This document shows positions 1 through 11,762 of a stretch of 64,000 nt of DNA, in pieces. Positions within the stretch are counted from its first letter, which is position 1. Each line of letters starts with the position of its first letter. Made by a program: the position numbers and the translations under genes. The notes beneath the pieces were generated by a model. It saw only the letters and a program-made list of their open reading frames with translations, had not been told where the DNA came from and ran no database searches. This DNA comes from Cryptomeria japonica (taxonomy: Eukaryota > Streptophyta > Pinopsida > Cupressales > Cupressaceae). The stretch covers positions 562,131,010 to 562,195,009 of the forward strand of contig NC_081413.1 in the NCBI RefSeq assembly GCF_030272615.1, in the 5' to 3' direction.

Positions 1-232
1 TTTCACTCCCATAAAATCAAAAGAAATATATAGAACTATAATATCATAAGAAATGAGGAGCAAGATAAGGCTTAAGATCAATAAATGGCATCAAGTGGGT
101 GAGGCAATAGTTTGAATTATGTGATGGTGAGAACTTGGAGAAATGGTGGAGGCAGTGCATGTGATGGGTTGGAGGATTTTGAGGAGGATGGTCAGGTGTC
201 TAGGGATGACACTAACCATTTAAAGGACCAAA

Positions 233-1545
233 ATGGAGATGATGATGGGGGGGGGGAAGATTCTTTGTTCCCCCAGGCCCCCCCCAAATCTTGTTTCTAA
301 GGGTCCTAATGGATTGATTTCTTTGCCTACGTCAAAGGACTTACCAAACGAAATCCAGAAATGTGTTGAACTTTTTAGCTCCCACCTTAAAGGTAAGAGT
401 TCAACCCTTATTTTTTATTATGTGGACCCTATTTATGGCTCTTGTTCCATCACTATCCTAGATAGAATTGTGGATAAGGGCATTTTTTCTATGGAATTCT
501 CCCTTGTGGGGAAGTTTATTAGCCCTTTTCCAAACATTAAATCAGTCAAGGCTGTGGTTGCTAGGAAGTGGAAGAGTAAAGGTTACGTTGATGTTGTTGT
601 TATGGCAAAAGGGTTTATCTCTTTCGTATTTACCTGTGAAGAGGATCTCTCTTTTGTTCTTTCGGGCAAGCCTTGGATACTATGGTATACTTCTCTTTCT
701 CTGAGGAGATGGGAACCTAGTTTTAACCTCAAGGATTAGTCATGTGATGTGGCTCATGTATGGGTCAGGTTTCTTGGACGTCCCCTTGAAATATTAGCAT
801 GAAGAAGTTTTCAGAGGCCTTGATGCATGCTTTAGGGATCTAATGTCTACTAACCCTATGAATCCATCAAAACAAGTGATGTTTATGCAAGGGTTTGTGT
901 AAACATCAAATAGTTTGTAGATATTCCATTGGAGATTAACTTTAACTCCAAATTGGGTGCGTCAGTCCAGCTGATGGAATTTAAATTTGTCCCCTTTGCT
1001 TGTTCCCATTACTAAAAGGGTGGACATTGGGCTAGAGATTGTCTATCTAAGGCTTCTACTATTGTTAAGAAATTTTGGAAGAAGGATCCCAAAATTCTCT
1101 AGAGGAAAAGATGGTTGAAAAGGTGTATAAGGAAGTCCTCGATATGAACCCTGAAGGTGGCCCTAAGGAAAAGGATGTTGATTTGGCTCCCATTTCTGAT
1201 AGAGTGACCATAGATGTGGATGCAAATTTGCAAGGGAATGCCAATTCATTGACTTATTGGTGGTGGATATCCCTAGTATCTTTGATAAGATATCTAGTGT
1301 TGTTTGATCTATGAATGAGAAGATACGAATGTGGTTTCTCCCCTAGATGTTTCTAGTTCTATTGAGGAGAAGTCATTTATGGTAGTTAAGTCAAGATACA
1401 ATAGGAAATCCTCTCCCCCTCCTAGTTCGGCTAGGGTTAAAACAAGGAACTATCAGAAAGCAAATTGTGGCTCTAGTTCTAAGAGCATGCATAGATTCTC
1501 AAGTTCCATGATCAGAGATAGACAAAGTAAGTTTGATGTGGCATA
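233..1545 (+). pseudogene. LINE-A ORF1 (DUF4283-like, zinc knuckle)
   Basis: An open stretch at 233-739 encodes about 168 residues of the DUF4283-type domain found in plant LINE ORF1 and gag-like proteins; it includes the segments CSITILDRIVDKGIF and SGKPWILWYTSLSLRRWEP. A zinc-knuckle remnant follows near 985-1050 (GGHWARDC preceded by a cysteine pair) with a stop inside it. The rest (1075-1546) is Lys/Ser-rich and split by stops. ORF1 proteins of this family bind the LINE RNA. The LINE-B copy at 55100-56375 shows the same order. The true start codon is not clear; the ATG at 112 opens only a short frame. Confidence 0.72.
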
Positions 1546-1689
1546 AGGTACACAAAGAACCCATCAGGAGATGGGCCTTGTTGGCTCACCACACTCTTCT
1601 AAATGAAGGTCATTTCATAGAATATACATGGGATGAAGAACCCCCACAAACATGATCTCCTATCTAATTTAATTTGAGATCATAGACCT

Positions 1690-4167
1690 AACATTTTTCT
1701 GGTGTATGAAATGAAGACGCAATGTGATAAACTTCTTAAGATTAAAGTTGTTGTTTTTATGGATACTGTTGTTCATTATTGTGTTGTTGATTGTGCTTTT
1801 GGTGGCATTGCTACTTTTTGGAACCCTAGGTTAATTAAGGGTATGGTGATTTGATCTGACCCGAGGCATATTGCCACTAGCATGGTACATTTGAGGGATG
1901 GGACTATTTATATTACATCTAATATCTATGCTCCAAATCATAAGATTACAATAAAATCTGTGTGGTCCTCGCTTTGTGACTTTAGAGATAAATATCAAAA
2001 GGATAAATGGATTGTTATGGGAGATTTTAACACTTATATCTCTAGATGTGAAAAAATGGGAGGTTCCCCAATTGCAGAAGGTAGTAAGATGGATCTTCTC
2101 TAGCTTATCAATTCCCAAGGTATCCTGGATTTGGATCTGGTTGGCTTGGCTTTCACTTGGTGAAATATACATAGTGGAAGTAATCTCATCTAGGTTAAAT
2201 TGAATAGGGCCTTGATTTATTTGGATTGGCTATCTTAGTAATCTTGCTCCCTTTCCTCCTTATCTTGTGTTGATTTTGATCATTTTTCAATTGTCCTAGT
2301 GGCTTCTTTGGGAAATTATTAAAAAGATTTCCCTTTCAAATTTTAAAAAATGTGGACTTTGAGTCTAGGCCTCTATGCTAATATTAAGCAATGGTGGAGC
2401 ATTGATGTAGATGGTACTACTATGTTTAGGGCTACCAAAAAGTTGGCTTCGATCAAAACCAATATCCTGAAGTGGAATAAATCTTCCCGTGGCCATATTT
2501 TTCAATCTAGATGTAAGCTTAAAGGTGATCTTGATAATGTCCAGAAGGAGATTCCATTGTTTGGAACTTCCCCTGCTACTATGGATCATGTGATTTCTAT
2601 TATGTCTAAACTCAATGATATCATTGCCAAGGAAGAGAAATATTGGAAGCAAAGATCTAGAGTGACGTGGCTCCAAATTGGGGATTGTAACACCAAATTT
2701 TTCATATGTCTACACTCAAACATTATGCTTCAAGTACAATTCACTCTATCACTTATAACAGTGCTTTTCTAGATAAATATATGAAGACATCATGGTCACT
2801 ACTACAAAGTTTTTCTCTTCAATTCTTTCCAATGATCAAGTGCTTGTGCATGACTGCCAATTAGATATTTTTAAGGAGATTCCTTGATTTGTTTCGGAAG
2901 AGATGAATAGGATTCTCTCCAAGATTCCTTCTAATGAGGAGGTGTGTCTAGCTATCTTCTCCTTCAAAGGTAATAAAGCTCTGAGTCCAGATGGTTTCCC
3001 AATATTTTTCTTCCAAATCTTCTAGAATATTATTGTTAGGGATGTTATTAGAGATGCCAAATAATTCTTTGGATCTCTCTTGCTTCTTAAGGAATTTAAT
3101 ACCACCTTCCTTGTTCTCATTCCTAAGAAATCTAGATCCAATATTTGCAAGGATTTTTTCCCTATTAGCTTATGTAATTCTTTATATAAAATCTTTTCCA
3201 AAATTTTGGTGCAACATTTAAAAGGCCTCCTTCCTCAGCTAGTCTCTATCTAGAAAATGGTTTTATTCTAGGGCATCAAATCTTAGACTCTATTCTAACT
3301 CTGCATGAGAACATCTACTCCTTTCTGATTACCAAAAATATTGGTTTCCTTCTTAAATTGGACCTCCTCAAAGCCTTTGATTGTGTTAATTGGCAATTTC
3401 TTTTCAAGGTGCTACAGGCTTTTAGTTTTGGGAGTAATTTTTTGCAATTGATTTCTCAACTTGTGACCAATCCTAATTTTTTTCATCATCAATCGTTCCC
3501 CCTCTATTTTTTTTCAAGCGTCCAAGGGTTTACAGCAAGGGGATCCTATCTCTCCTTTCTTATTCATCTTGATGTGGAAAGCCCTTAGTAGGATCATTCA
3601 GCGAGAGGTTCGTATTGGTAATCTCAAGGGATTGTCCCCATCCTCATCCCTGTAGGTCTATTCTCATCAACACTTTGTTAATAACATTATTTTGTTTGGT
3701 GAAATTTCTATCTCAAAAGTGATGAATCTTAGGAAAGATTTGTTACAGTATGAAGAGGCATATGGTCATAAGATTAGTCTTCCCAACAACTCTATCATCT
3801 TTTTAAATACTCCGAAGCGGATATAGGCCAAAATCTATCAAATTATTTGTTGGAAGATTTCTTTGCTCCCTTCCACCTATTTGAGGCTCCCTCTTTGTGC
3901 TGGCCCAACTCTGATTCCTTTTGGTCTAGCCAAGTATTGATAGGTTTCAAGTAAAACTATTGAGCATGAAAGGTAATCTCCTTAGCCACGATAGGAAACT
4001 TTAACTGGTTAAATTCTTTCTATAGAATCTACTTATCTATGCTATGAGCCTCTTTCATGTCCTGAAGAAATTTGTGGCCCAAATGGAACTTATTCAAAAG
4101 AAATTTTTGTTGACTAGATTAGAAATCGAGAGAATATTGCATCTTGTTGCTTTGGGCCAAGTATGCA
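1690..4167 (+). pseudogene. LINE-A ORF2 (endonuclease + reverse transcriptase)
   Basis: The endonuclease part (about 1690-2300) includes GGIATFWNPRLIKG, the signature MGDFN (near 2020) and a degraded SDH-type motif DFDHFSIVL (2271-2297). The linker at 2350-2703 ends YWKQRSRVTWLQIGDCNTKFF, typical of plant LINEs. Reverse transcriptase follows: NKALSPDGFP (near 2970), LIPKK, DLLKAFDCVNW (3358), GLQQGDPISPF (near 3530). The catalytic F-A-D-D box is replaced by FVNN (near 3675), so both metal-binding aspartates are lost. LINE sequence continues to MSLFHVLKKF and ends near 4167. There are many stops and no C-terminal zinc finger or tail. Confidence 0.82.
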
Positions 4168-5108
4168 TTTACAAATTGTTCTTCAACGCTTGCGTGAAAA
4201 TAAACTTTATGGAAAGTTATCCAAATGCACTTTATTCTAGAAGGAGGTGTAGTGTCTAGGGCACATCATCTTACTTAAGGAAATATCTATAGACCCAATG
4301 AAAATTAAGGCTATTTATGAGTGGCCAACTCCTAGAAATGTGCACAAAGTAAGGAGATTTATGGGCTTAGAGGCTTACTATAGGAAGTTCATAATGAAAT
4401 TCACATGCATATCTTACCCAATCACTTCACTTTAGAGGAAAGAGCAAAGATTTGAAAGGACCAAAAAGTGTCAAAAAGCATTTGAAATCCTTAAAGAAAG
4501 GTTGACCTCAGTATCGATATTAGAGGTGCCAGATCCAGAGGGTCCTTTCATAGCGATAACTGATGCATCAAGGGAAGGACTAGGCGGAGTCCTAATACAA
4601 AATGGATAGGTTATAGCCTATGAATCTCAAAAACTTAAAAATTATGAACTAAACCATGCACCACATAATTTGGAGCTTGCAAAAATAGTGCATGCCTTGT
4701 TGATTCAGTTTATCAAATTTGTATTTGTGGTTATGTTTAGTAATCCGGTGAAAACTGATTTAGCTCCCCCCCCCTTTCAATTTTCCTTCATTGTTGTTGC
4801 CAACAATAGAGGCCTTGAGCTGTCAACATCACATTAATGTCATAACTGCAGTATATATAGATTTCAAGAACCACATTCTTTAGCAGTTAGAGGATGATAA
4901 ATATTACTAGTGGGTAAAAGAAGTCCTACAACTTAATCCTCAAGATCCAAGATCTAAGGTTTTTCAAATTGAAACCGATGTGATATTGAGGTATCAAGGC
5001 AGAATGTATGTACTTGAATCTCTTCAATTAAGAAAATTTGTGTGGAAAGAGATGCACTTAGCACCATATTCTAGACATCAAAGAGTTACTAAAATCCTAA
5101 CTAATATT
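4168..5108 (+). pseudogene. G1 Ty3/gypsy pol, left part (RT end, RNase H, integrase zinc region)
   Basis: Reading across several stops gives LQRLRENKLYGKLSKC, then DPMKIKAIYEWPTPRNV, FMGLEAYYRKFI (C-terminal reverse transcriptase), then ITDASREGLGGVL (RNase H start, acidic residue kept), and near 4990-5090 the integrase N-terminal segment ending APYSRHQRVTKILTNI. This is the usual order of a Ty3/gypsy chromovirus. The gene breaks at 5108, where T1 is inserted. The continuation KPLYL, then KGIKKDV, is found 35 kb away at 40258. Upstream gag, protease and the RT core are missing because the left edge is joined to LINE-A. Confidence 0.85.
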
Positions 5109-6276
5109 TGCATCCTAAATTGAACCCCTTGCAATTTTGACCATATTTTGAGACCTCATCTTATCGGTCTCATCCCCATGCTTGATCGGGACTTGTTTAT
5201 GCCTCCCCTATGCAACTAAGCTTAATTTTTCCACTTTTCACCTTGCATAGCTCTTGATCCTAGCCCAAATTAGGGTAGGACCAAGGTGCCACACCCTGGT
5301 CCTCACTAACGAGGACCCGTTTTGGCCCCTAGGCCCTTTCTCACATATGAGGAGAAAATAAATCCCCCATTGCAGCCTATGTCAGAAAACTAAATGTTTG
5401 ATGATAGGCACGTATATAAGGAGGTCTTCCCCTCTCATTTTAATATACAAGCATAATAAAAATATACATTCATGAAGGTGAAATTGGATCTCAAGCATTC
5501 AACCATCAAGCATTCAAGCATTCATCATCTAACATTCCTCAAGGTTGCATATTCTTCATCTATCCATTGGAGCAACATTACATCATTCATTTGAGAGCAT
5601 GTGTGTGTGTTAGGGTTTTGTCATGTTCATGTCATTTCATATAATATATGCAATTACATCTAAGAAGAAAAGCATCATCATCATCTATTGCAAATTTTAA
5701 GGTATACCTTTCCATCATTTATTTCAAGCATTTGCAGTGTTTCATTCAAGATTTATTCCAAACCGAGGTTTGACTTAAAGGAAAACCCCTATTCCCAACC
5801 CCTTTCTTCTTCTTCTTCTATGTGTAGGAAGTTGGTGGGAAACTCTACTTATGGAATTAAGATTTATTTGCAGAGATGAAAAACCCTTTTTGACACATGG
5901 AAAGTTCAGAGGATCGATAGTAGGGCAACCTGGTCCGGACACACGATCGTTGCTACTTTTGGCTGATTTTGCAGAGCAGCTCTAAATAATCTCAAACTTC
6001 TCAGATCCAGGTGCATGATGAAATCCTAAATGTAGCTCAGTGTTTCTGCTTCCTTTGTCTTCAATATTAGCACTTTACTTATTCAACTTACACAAGAAGG
6101 TCAAATGCATTCCAAACACAATCAATCTACTTATTATTTAGTACTTATATCATTTTGGATTGGATCTAATGGATTCATCCCCTCTTTTGAATGTAAAGTT
6201 CTCCAAGTGAAAATCGACTTAGTCATTTCCCCCTTCCCTATGGTGAATTTGCTAAGCCCAAATTTTCAATTTTACA
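5109..6276 (+). repeat. T1 5' LTR
   Basis: About 1168 bp, beginning TGCATCC and ending TTTTACA. The same sequence recurs at 11763-12618 plus 39944-40252 (3' LTR, split by A1) and at 46512-47690 (duplicate copy, which starts TGTAGCATCC). A TATATAA box lies at 5413-5419. The 5-bp ATATT just before it is repeated after the 3' LTR at 40253-40257, giving the target duplication. A GACC...GGTCC imperfect palindrome lies near 5278-5305. Identity with the 3' LTR is about 86% over 330 nt by eye, so the insertion is old. Confidence 0.9.
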
Positions 6277-6294
6277 TTTTGGTGAACCCGACGT
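6277..6294 (+). other. T1 primer binding site (candidate)
   Basis: TTTTGGTGAACCCGACGT lies immediately after the 5' LTR, where a tRNA primer site is expected. T3 has the matching TTTGGCGAACTCGATGT in the same position (62964-62980, minus strand). I could not assign the tRNA by inspection. Confidence 0.6.
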
Positions 6295-6379
6295 CTTACC
6301 CATTAATTTTGATTTTTGTTTTCATATCTGAGTGTATGCAATTTAAAATTCAAATTTTCATTTAGAAGTGTGATTTCCT

Positions 6380-7545
6380 TGCAAATTTTTAAAATTTAGA
6401 GGTTAATTTTACTAAAACCCTAATTTTTAAATTCAAAATTGAGCTTGTGATTTGTATAATTTTGACTAATTATTTCAGATCTGAGCACTTTTCCAATCTC
6501 ATAATTCAAAATTTCATCTACACGACATATTTCACAATTAATTTTTAAAATTAAAGGGTTAATTCTAAAAACCTTAATTTGAAAAAAAAACTAAAATTGA
6601 GCTTGTGGGCTATTTAAATTTTGAATTTCCCTCTTCAACTTTGTTTTCTAATTTCAATTCAAATGCAAAATTGCAATCTTCTAGATCTATTTTAAAATTT
6701 AAATTTTTAAATTAAGTGGCTCTTTCGACAAGACCCTAATTTTGAATTTAATTTTCTTTTGGACAACCTCAAATTAATATTCTAAAATTAAGTGGTTAAT
6801 TAACCAAACCCTAGTTTTTAAATTTAAATTAATTTTGTGCATTTCCCAATTTTTAATTTTTTTTTTTTAAATTGAGCTTGTGGGTTGTTTAAATTTTTAA
6901 TTTCCCTCTTCAACCTTGGTTTCTAGTTTTAATTCAAATTCAAAATTGCAATCTTCTAGATCTATTTTCAAATTTAAATTTTAAAATTATGTGGTTCTTT
7001 CTACAAAACCCTAATTTTGAATTTAATTTTCTTCTGGACAATCTCAAATTAAAATTCTAAAATTAATTGGTTAATTAAACAAACCCTAGTTTTTAAATTT
7101 AAATTAACTTTGTGCATCTCCCAATTTTTTAATTTCCAAATTGCAATCTTAGATCTATTTTCAGTTTTAAATTTTAAAATTAAGTGGATCTTTTGACAAG
7201 ACCCTAATTTTAAATTTAATTTTCTTGTGGACAATCTCAAATTTAAATTATAAAATTAAGTGGTTAATTAAACAAACACTAATTTTTAAATTTAAATTAA
7301 TTTTATGCATTTCCCAATTTTTCAATTTCCAAATTCTAATCTTAGATCTATTTTCAAATTTAAATTTTGAAATTAAGTGGTTATTTTTACATAATCTTAA
7401 TTTTAAAACAATTCCTTCAATTTCAAATTTTAAAATTAAGGGTTATTTCTACATAATCTTAATTTTTAAAACAATTCCTTCAATTTCAAATATTAGAATT
7501 AAGGGGTTATTTTTACATAATCTTAATTTTAAATTTTAATTTCCT
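6380..7545 (+). repeat. T1 leader: degenerate AT-rich tandem repeat
   Basis: This stretch is made of diverged units containing a TTTAAATTAAATTAATTTTG-like block, the block CCCTAATTTTGAATTTAATTT, and ATCTTAGATCTATTTTCA. Units are roughly 170-260 nt at first and shorten to about 65-75 nt after 7350. No coding potential is evident; the short frames here are low-complexity. It lies between the primer site and the first recognisable protein sequence, as does a separate array in T2. Confidence 0.75.
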
Positions 7546-7758
7546 AGAAGGTTGTATTATTGCTCTTTATTCTTTCAATCAAGTTGTTCATTTAATTGAG
7601 TAATCGTTTTTCCTAGAATTTGGTATTATTCAATTAGTTTGCAAGTTTCAAACTTCCAATTCAAATTCCATTCTCCCTCCTTTATTCAATTTTCTATGCA
7701 TGTATGGGGTGAACATTATCATGGTTAAATGACATATGAGTTTCTTGTTTGATCCTAA

Positions 7759-9045
7759 GTGCATATGGAGATCTTGTCTTATTTTTCTAATTCAATTTCA
7801 AGTTACATTAAAGATGTTCATGATGTTCTCTTTCATGCATATGATGATAATTTAGATCTCCCTTTCTTTCATAGCTATGATTTACCCTATCCTAAAATTG
7901 ATCTCATTAATGAGGGCACATTGGTACACAAAAAGAGAATATCGACACTTCTTTCAAAATATCCCTCCTAAAGATGAATCTTTGGAGAATTGTGTTCCTT
8001 CTTCTCCTAAAAGGTACCTCCCTCATAATGGTTATTTGGTGCAAGAGGATGATACTATAACTTTTTTTCATGATATTCCTCCTAGAGATGAAGCATTTAT
8101 TACATATGATAGTCTCTTTCCTAATGTTTGTCTTAATCACAAAGATGTCTTAGAGCAAGAAGATGAAATTATTAGCAATTCCATTGATTTTGTTCTTTCT
8201 CAAGATATATCCTTAGAAAAAAAGATCCTAGTCAGTTCAATACCATTCATGCTTCTAGTTATCAGAATCCTCGACCTAAAAAACCTCCTAATATTCTACA
8301 TGCTGCAAAATACATATGTGAAATAATTAATATGGAAAGGCAACTAGAGAAAAAATATGGCTATGAACTACATCACTCATTTAGTGCTGGCATAAAGAAT
8401 AAAGATCCCAATGTTCTTTTCACCTCCCTTCCTCCCCCCCCCATTCTAAGAAACATGTTTATTAGGACCCTAATCTTGTTGAAAATATTCATGATAGCTT
8501 AGCTAATATTTCCCTTTGGGATTTAATTCAAACTTCACCTTCATATCATAAGTTGATCCAAGAAGCCTTACAAAGGGTGGTTCCGCATCCTTCTTCTAAA
8601 CCAAATGATATCACATTCTCACAAGATGAATTCCCTTCTATAGAGGTTTAAAATAGAGATGATTCCCTTATGATTACTTCTTTTATTTATGAAAAAAAGA
8701 TAAGAGGTACTTTAATTGATAATGGATCAACTCTTCACATTTGTTGTGTTGACTTATTAGATAAGATAAATTGGGATTATTCATCTATTCAACTTGATCA
8801 TCTTTGGGTGCATGGCTTTGATAATGTTCCTAGAGAGTCACTTGGTATAGTCACATTTCCTATTAAAGTAGGACTCATGACTTTTCCTACTCCTATTCAT
8901 GTCTTAATTATAACCTTTTTCTAGGTAGACTATGGATTCATGCTATAAAACAAGTCCCTTATACCCTTAATCAAACAATCAAATTCTTATATAATAGTGA
9001 ACTTCACACAATAAAGGTTGATTCTAATTCTTATAATTTCACTTA
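7759..9045 (+). pseudogene. T1 gag/protease region (Tat-like retropepsin)
   Basis: The upstream part (7759-8330) encodes acidic, repetitive protein with repeats around PPxDE and VQEDD. From 8460 comes the pre-protease block ISLWDLIQTSPSYHKLIQEAL, then FSQDEFPS. The protease core follows at 8700-8930: GTLIDNGSTLHIC (the D-N-G version of the retropepsin D-S/T-G site), VHGFDNVPRESLGIVTFPIKVG, and in a shifted frame LGRLWIHAIKQVPYTL. Block by block it matches the T3 protease (IYGFDNVA then SSLGIITLPIKVG). Frameshifts and stops at about 8650 and 8924 break it. No reverse transcriptase, RNase H or integrase follows before the 3' LTR. Confidence 0.75.
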
Positions 9046-9099
9046 AATGATGAAGTTGGATATATTCCCCCCTTTAGTACTATTATTCCTTGAACAACA

Positions 9100-9700
9100 T
9101 CATCTCCTAACAATGATGCTTCTACAAAAATAAATTGGGGTACAAGAGAATTTGCACCCTCCTCCAATGGGTATAAGATCCCTCAATCTAAGATTCAAGC
9201 CTTTGTGAAGCCTTTTGTGTCTTTTATCCAAACTTCTAAACCAATTCTCACTTCTCCTTCTAACATATGTCTTGATAATGATAGGATCAAGTACAATGGT
9301 CAAGTTCTAGGATGTGTGCAACAAAGTCTTGAAATTCGTGAGAAATCAAACTTCTAATGAAAAGATAGGTTTCCAACCTCTTCCTTTGTCAACATCCCCT
9401 CCTGCATTGTCTAGTGAATCCGCATCTTCTCATTCCAATATGATATTACAACAAGAAAATATTTTGTCCAATATTCTCCATGCTAATTTAATATATCTTC
9501 TTTGGCCAAAAAGAAGAAGAAAACGTAGACAACATCTTGAAAATTAGCATTGTTTGCAAGTATCATCAAATTCATGGTCATTCTACTAATGTGTGTCAAG
9601 ATTTGAAAACAAAAATACAACATTTCATTGATTTAGTAATCATAAAAATAACATTTGACAATGAATGGCATATTTATCATAATCATTTCAAATAACATTC
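9100..9700 (+). pseudogene. T1 zinc-knuckle-like fragment
   Basis: At 9554-9640 one frame reads CKYHQIHGHSTNVC then QDLKTKIQHFIDL. This is the C-x2-H...GH...C plus leucine/lysine helix arrangement seen in Tat-lineage gag proteins; T2 has the equivalent CEFHKSKGHKIGNC at 31261. In T1 the motif lies after the protease, whereas in T2 it lies before it, so the T1 interior has been rearranged or built from pieces. The preceding 9100-9540 encodes Ser/Pro-rich sequence without recognised motifs. Confidence 0.5.
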
Positions 9701-11746
9701 AAGTTCTTATTATGTTGCTCCTCACTATGTGACATTGTTAGCCTACCCATTGGGGGCTTGTTTCCATTCATGGTAGTACAATTTCAAGTGAAATCATACT
9801 TAGTGAGCAACATAATAGTCTATTTATTCTTATCTCTATACTTTGGGAGAAAGAATACTATCCTTCCCCTTTCTAAAGTTTCACCATTTCTTTTATGGAT
9901 TGCATTCTACATAACTTGATGTCCTTTCTTGCATAAAATTATCCTTCATGTGAGTACATGTGTGTCCCTTGTTAGGAACTATTCTTTGTTTGGAATGATA
10001 TGTCTCTTATGAATAATACCTCCTTAGGGGAATATGGGATCTTTCTTTCTCTCCCTCTCTCTCTCTTTGAAGATTACCACTTCTTTTGAGACGCATTTTA
10101 CATAAACTAATGTCTTTTCTTGCATTGGATATTAATTCATGTGAGTTTATTGTGCATTCACTTATGCTTAATCTCTCCTTTAAATATTTTTTAATTATTC
10201 TCACTGTCCTTACACTCGTGGGGGTAATGATTGGTTTCTCGTCATCTCTCTCCTCTCTAAGGATCTACTTTTCCTTTGTGGAGTGGTGTTTGTTTCATGA
10301 TTCAGTGTCATTCCTTGTGTTAAGTTGTTGTTTTCTCAAGGATTCTCTTTGATACAAGAGGTGTAAGTCCTTGGCTACAACCTCTTCTTCACTTGGCAAT
10401 GTATATCTATCATAAATTTACCCCTCACATTGGGTCAAAAGTGTGTGATCATTCATCAAGAATACCTTTAGCCTAGCAATAGGAGGAAGGTTTGATTTCT
10501 TGTTCTCCTTCCCTTCTTTTGGTAAAAGATTTTATGTTTGTTTGAGAAAGCTCCTCTTGGAGGTAGATGTCTTTTGAGAAAAGATCTTGTCTCCTACAAG
10601 GACCCCCTTTGCACTTGTTGCAAGATATCTCTTTTTCAACTATCTTGTCATTTCTTGAAGAGTATACCATTTCTAGCTTAGGATATGTGACATTGTTTCT
10701 TAAAAGATATCTCCTTGGTCTGAAGGTAAGGTATCGTTGTCTATAGCTTCCTTAAGACATCAACATAAAACTATGTTGACATCTTAAGGGGGGGGCACCC
10801 ATATCACTCCCTTTGTACTATAACTCTTGCATATCATTTTTGCATGTCTTAAACAGGGTGTTAATTCTCAGAACCAGAGTAAAAACTCTTAGAGAGTGAT
10901 TCTTCATACTCAAAATTAGACACAATATTTGATATATGTATTAGATGGGGTTGCACATCATAAAAAACAATAGTCTTAAACAGGATGGCCTCGAAACCAA
11001 GCATGTATTTGCCACTTGGCATTTACAATTTGCACACACACAATCGCCCCTTGTCATTTTCATTTACATTGTATGTCTTAAAAAAATTGAAGCACACTAA
11101 AAAAAGAGCAAATACTCTTACACAGGGTGCTATACACTTCAAACCAGACATCACTTGCACACATGCATGAGGATGGGTGGAACTATCTAAAAATAGCTAG
11201 ACTATTCTTACTCTCCTCGCCACATGGATCACCTAGATAAAAACATCTAGGGGCAAGTAGTCCATGCTCTCTCTCATAATTCTTCTCATGGATAACCTAA
11301 AAAAACACATCTAGTGTGTATTCATGCTCTCTATTCTTTCTCTCATGAACTCATAGTTTTTCTATTGATAGTTCATCAATGATTCTTTCTTTTCTCTTTT
11401 ATGTGATCATTTCTCTTCGTGAGATGGCATTTTCAAGAATGATATTAGCTGTTGAGACATTTGATATTGATATCGCTTCGGCTAGTTGACTCAAGGTCTT
11501 ATTTTTGGTCTCTAGCTTTAGGGTCTTGTGTACCTTTGTGTCTTTTCAGTTTTGACTTTATTTATATTTTTATTTTTGTCTTGTTTTGTGTGCCCTTGCA
11601 TATGTTTGAGTGAGTTAAGATCCTAAGATTGGGGGAATAGTTCCTCGAAATTAGCGATATCTTATACTCCTTGTTATATTGATTTGCATTCCTCATCTAT
11701 CTCCTTCTACTTTACCATTAGTATTTACATAAGCTCATACTCTCAC
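9701..11746 (+). other. T1 3' non-coding region
   Basis: No coding sequence found. Part of it is loosely repeated: a block reading GCATTYTACATAAMTWGATG then TTTCTTGCAT occurs near 9905 and again near 10092. A CT-rich run lies at 10040-10070. The final 120 nt (11640-11760) recurs at 46391-46511, showing that it belongs to T1. Confidence 0.6.
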
Positions 11747-11762
11747 TAAAGTGGGGGCTAAA
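11747..11762 (+). other. T1 polypurine tract
   Basis: AAAGTGGGGGCTAAA directly precedes the 3' LTR, as expected for the plus-strand primer of reverse transcription. The duplicate copy has AAAGTGGGGGCTAAT at 46497-46511. Confidence 0.75.

Larger units (their letters stand above)
1..4167 (+). mobile_element. LINE-A, non-LTR retrotransposon, degenerate
   Basis: Plant L1-type LINE remnant. In order it carries an ORF1 gag-like protein, an APE-type endonuclease, the linker before the reverse transcriptase, and reverse transcriptase motifs. The first 2.2 kb is repeated at 54875-56966 (LINE-B), which fixes the family. The 5' end may lie before the window. The 3' end stops abruptly near 4167 and passes straight into Ty3/gypsy pol with no poly(A) tail, so the join is a deletion or recombination rather than a normal LINE end. 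Many stops and frameshifts make it inactive. Confidence 0.88.

Noticed and set aside
112-300. 62-codon frame starting at 112
   Set aside because: Overlaps the LINE ORF1 region in another frame and has no counterpart in LINE-B.
7049-7539. Low-complexity frames on both strands
   Set aside because: They arise from the AT-rich leader repeat of T1; no protein features.
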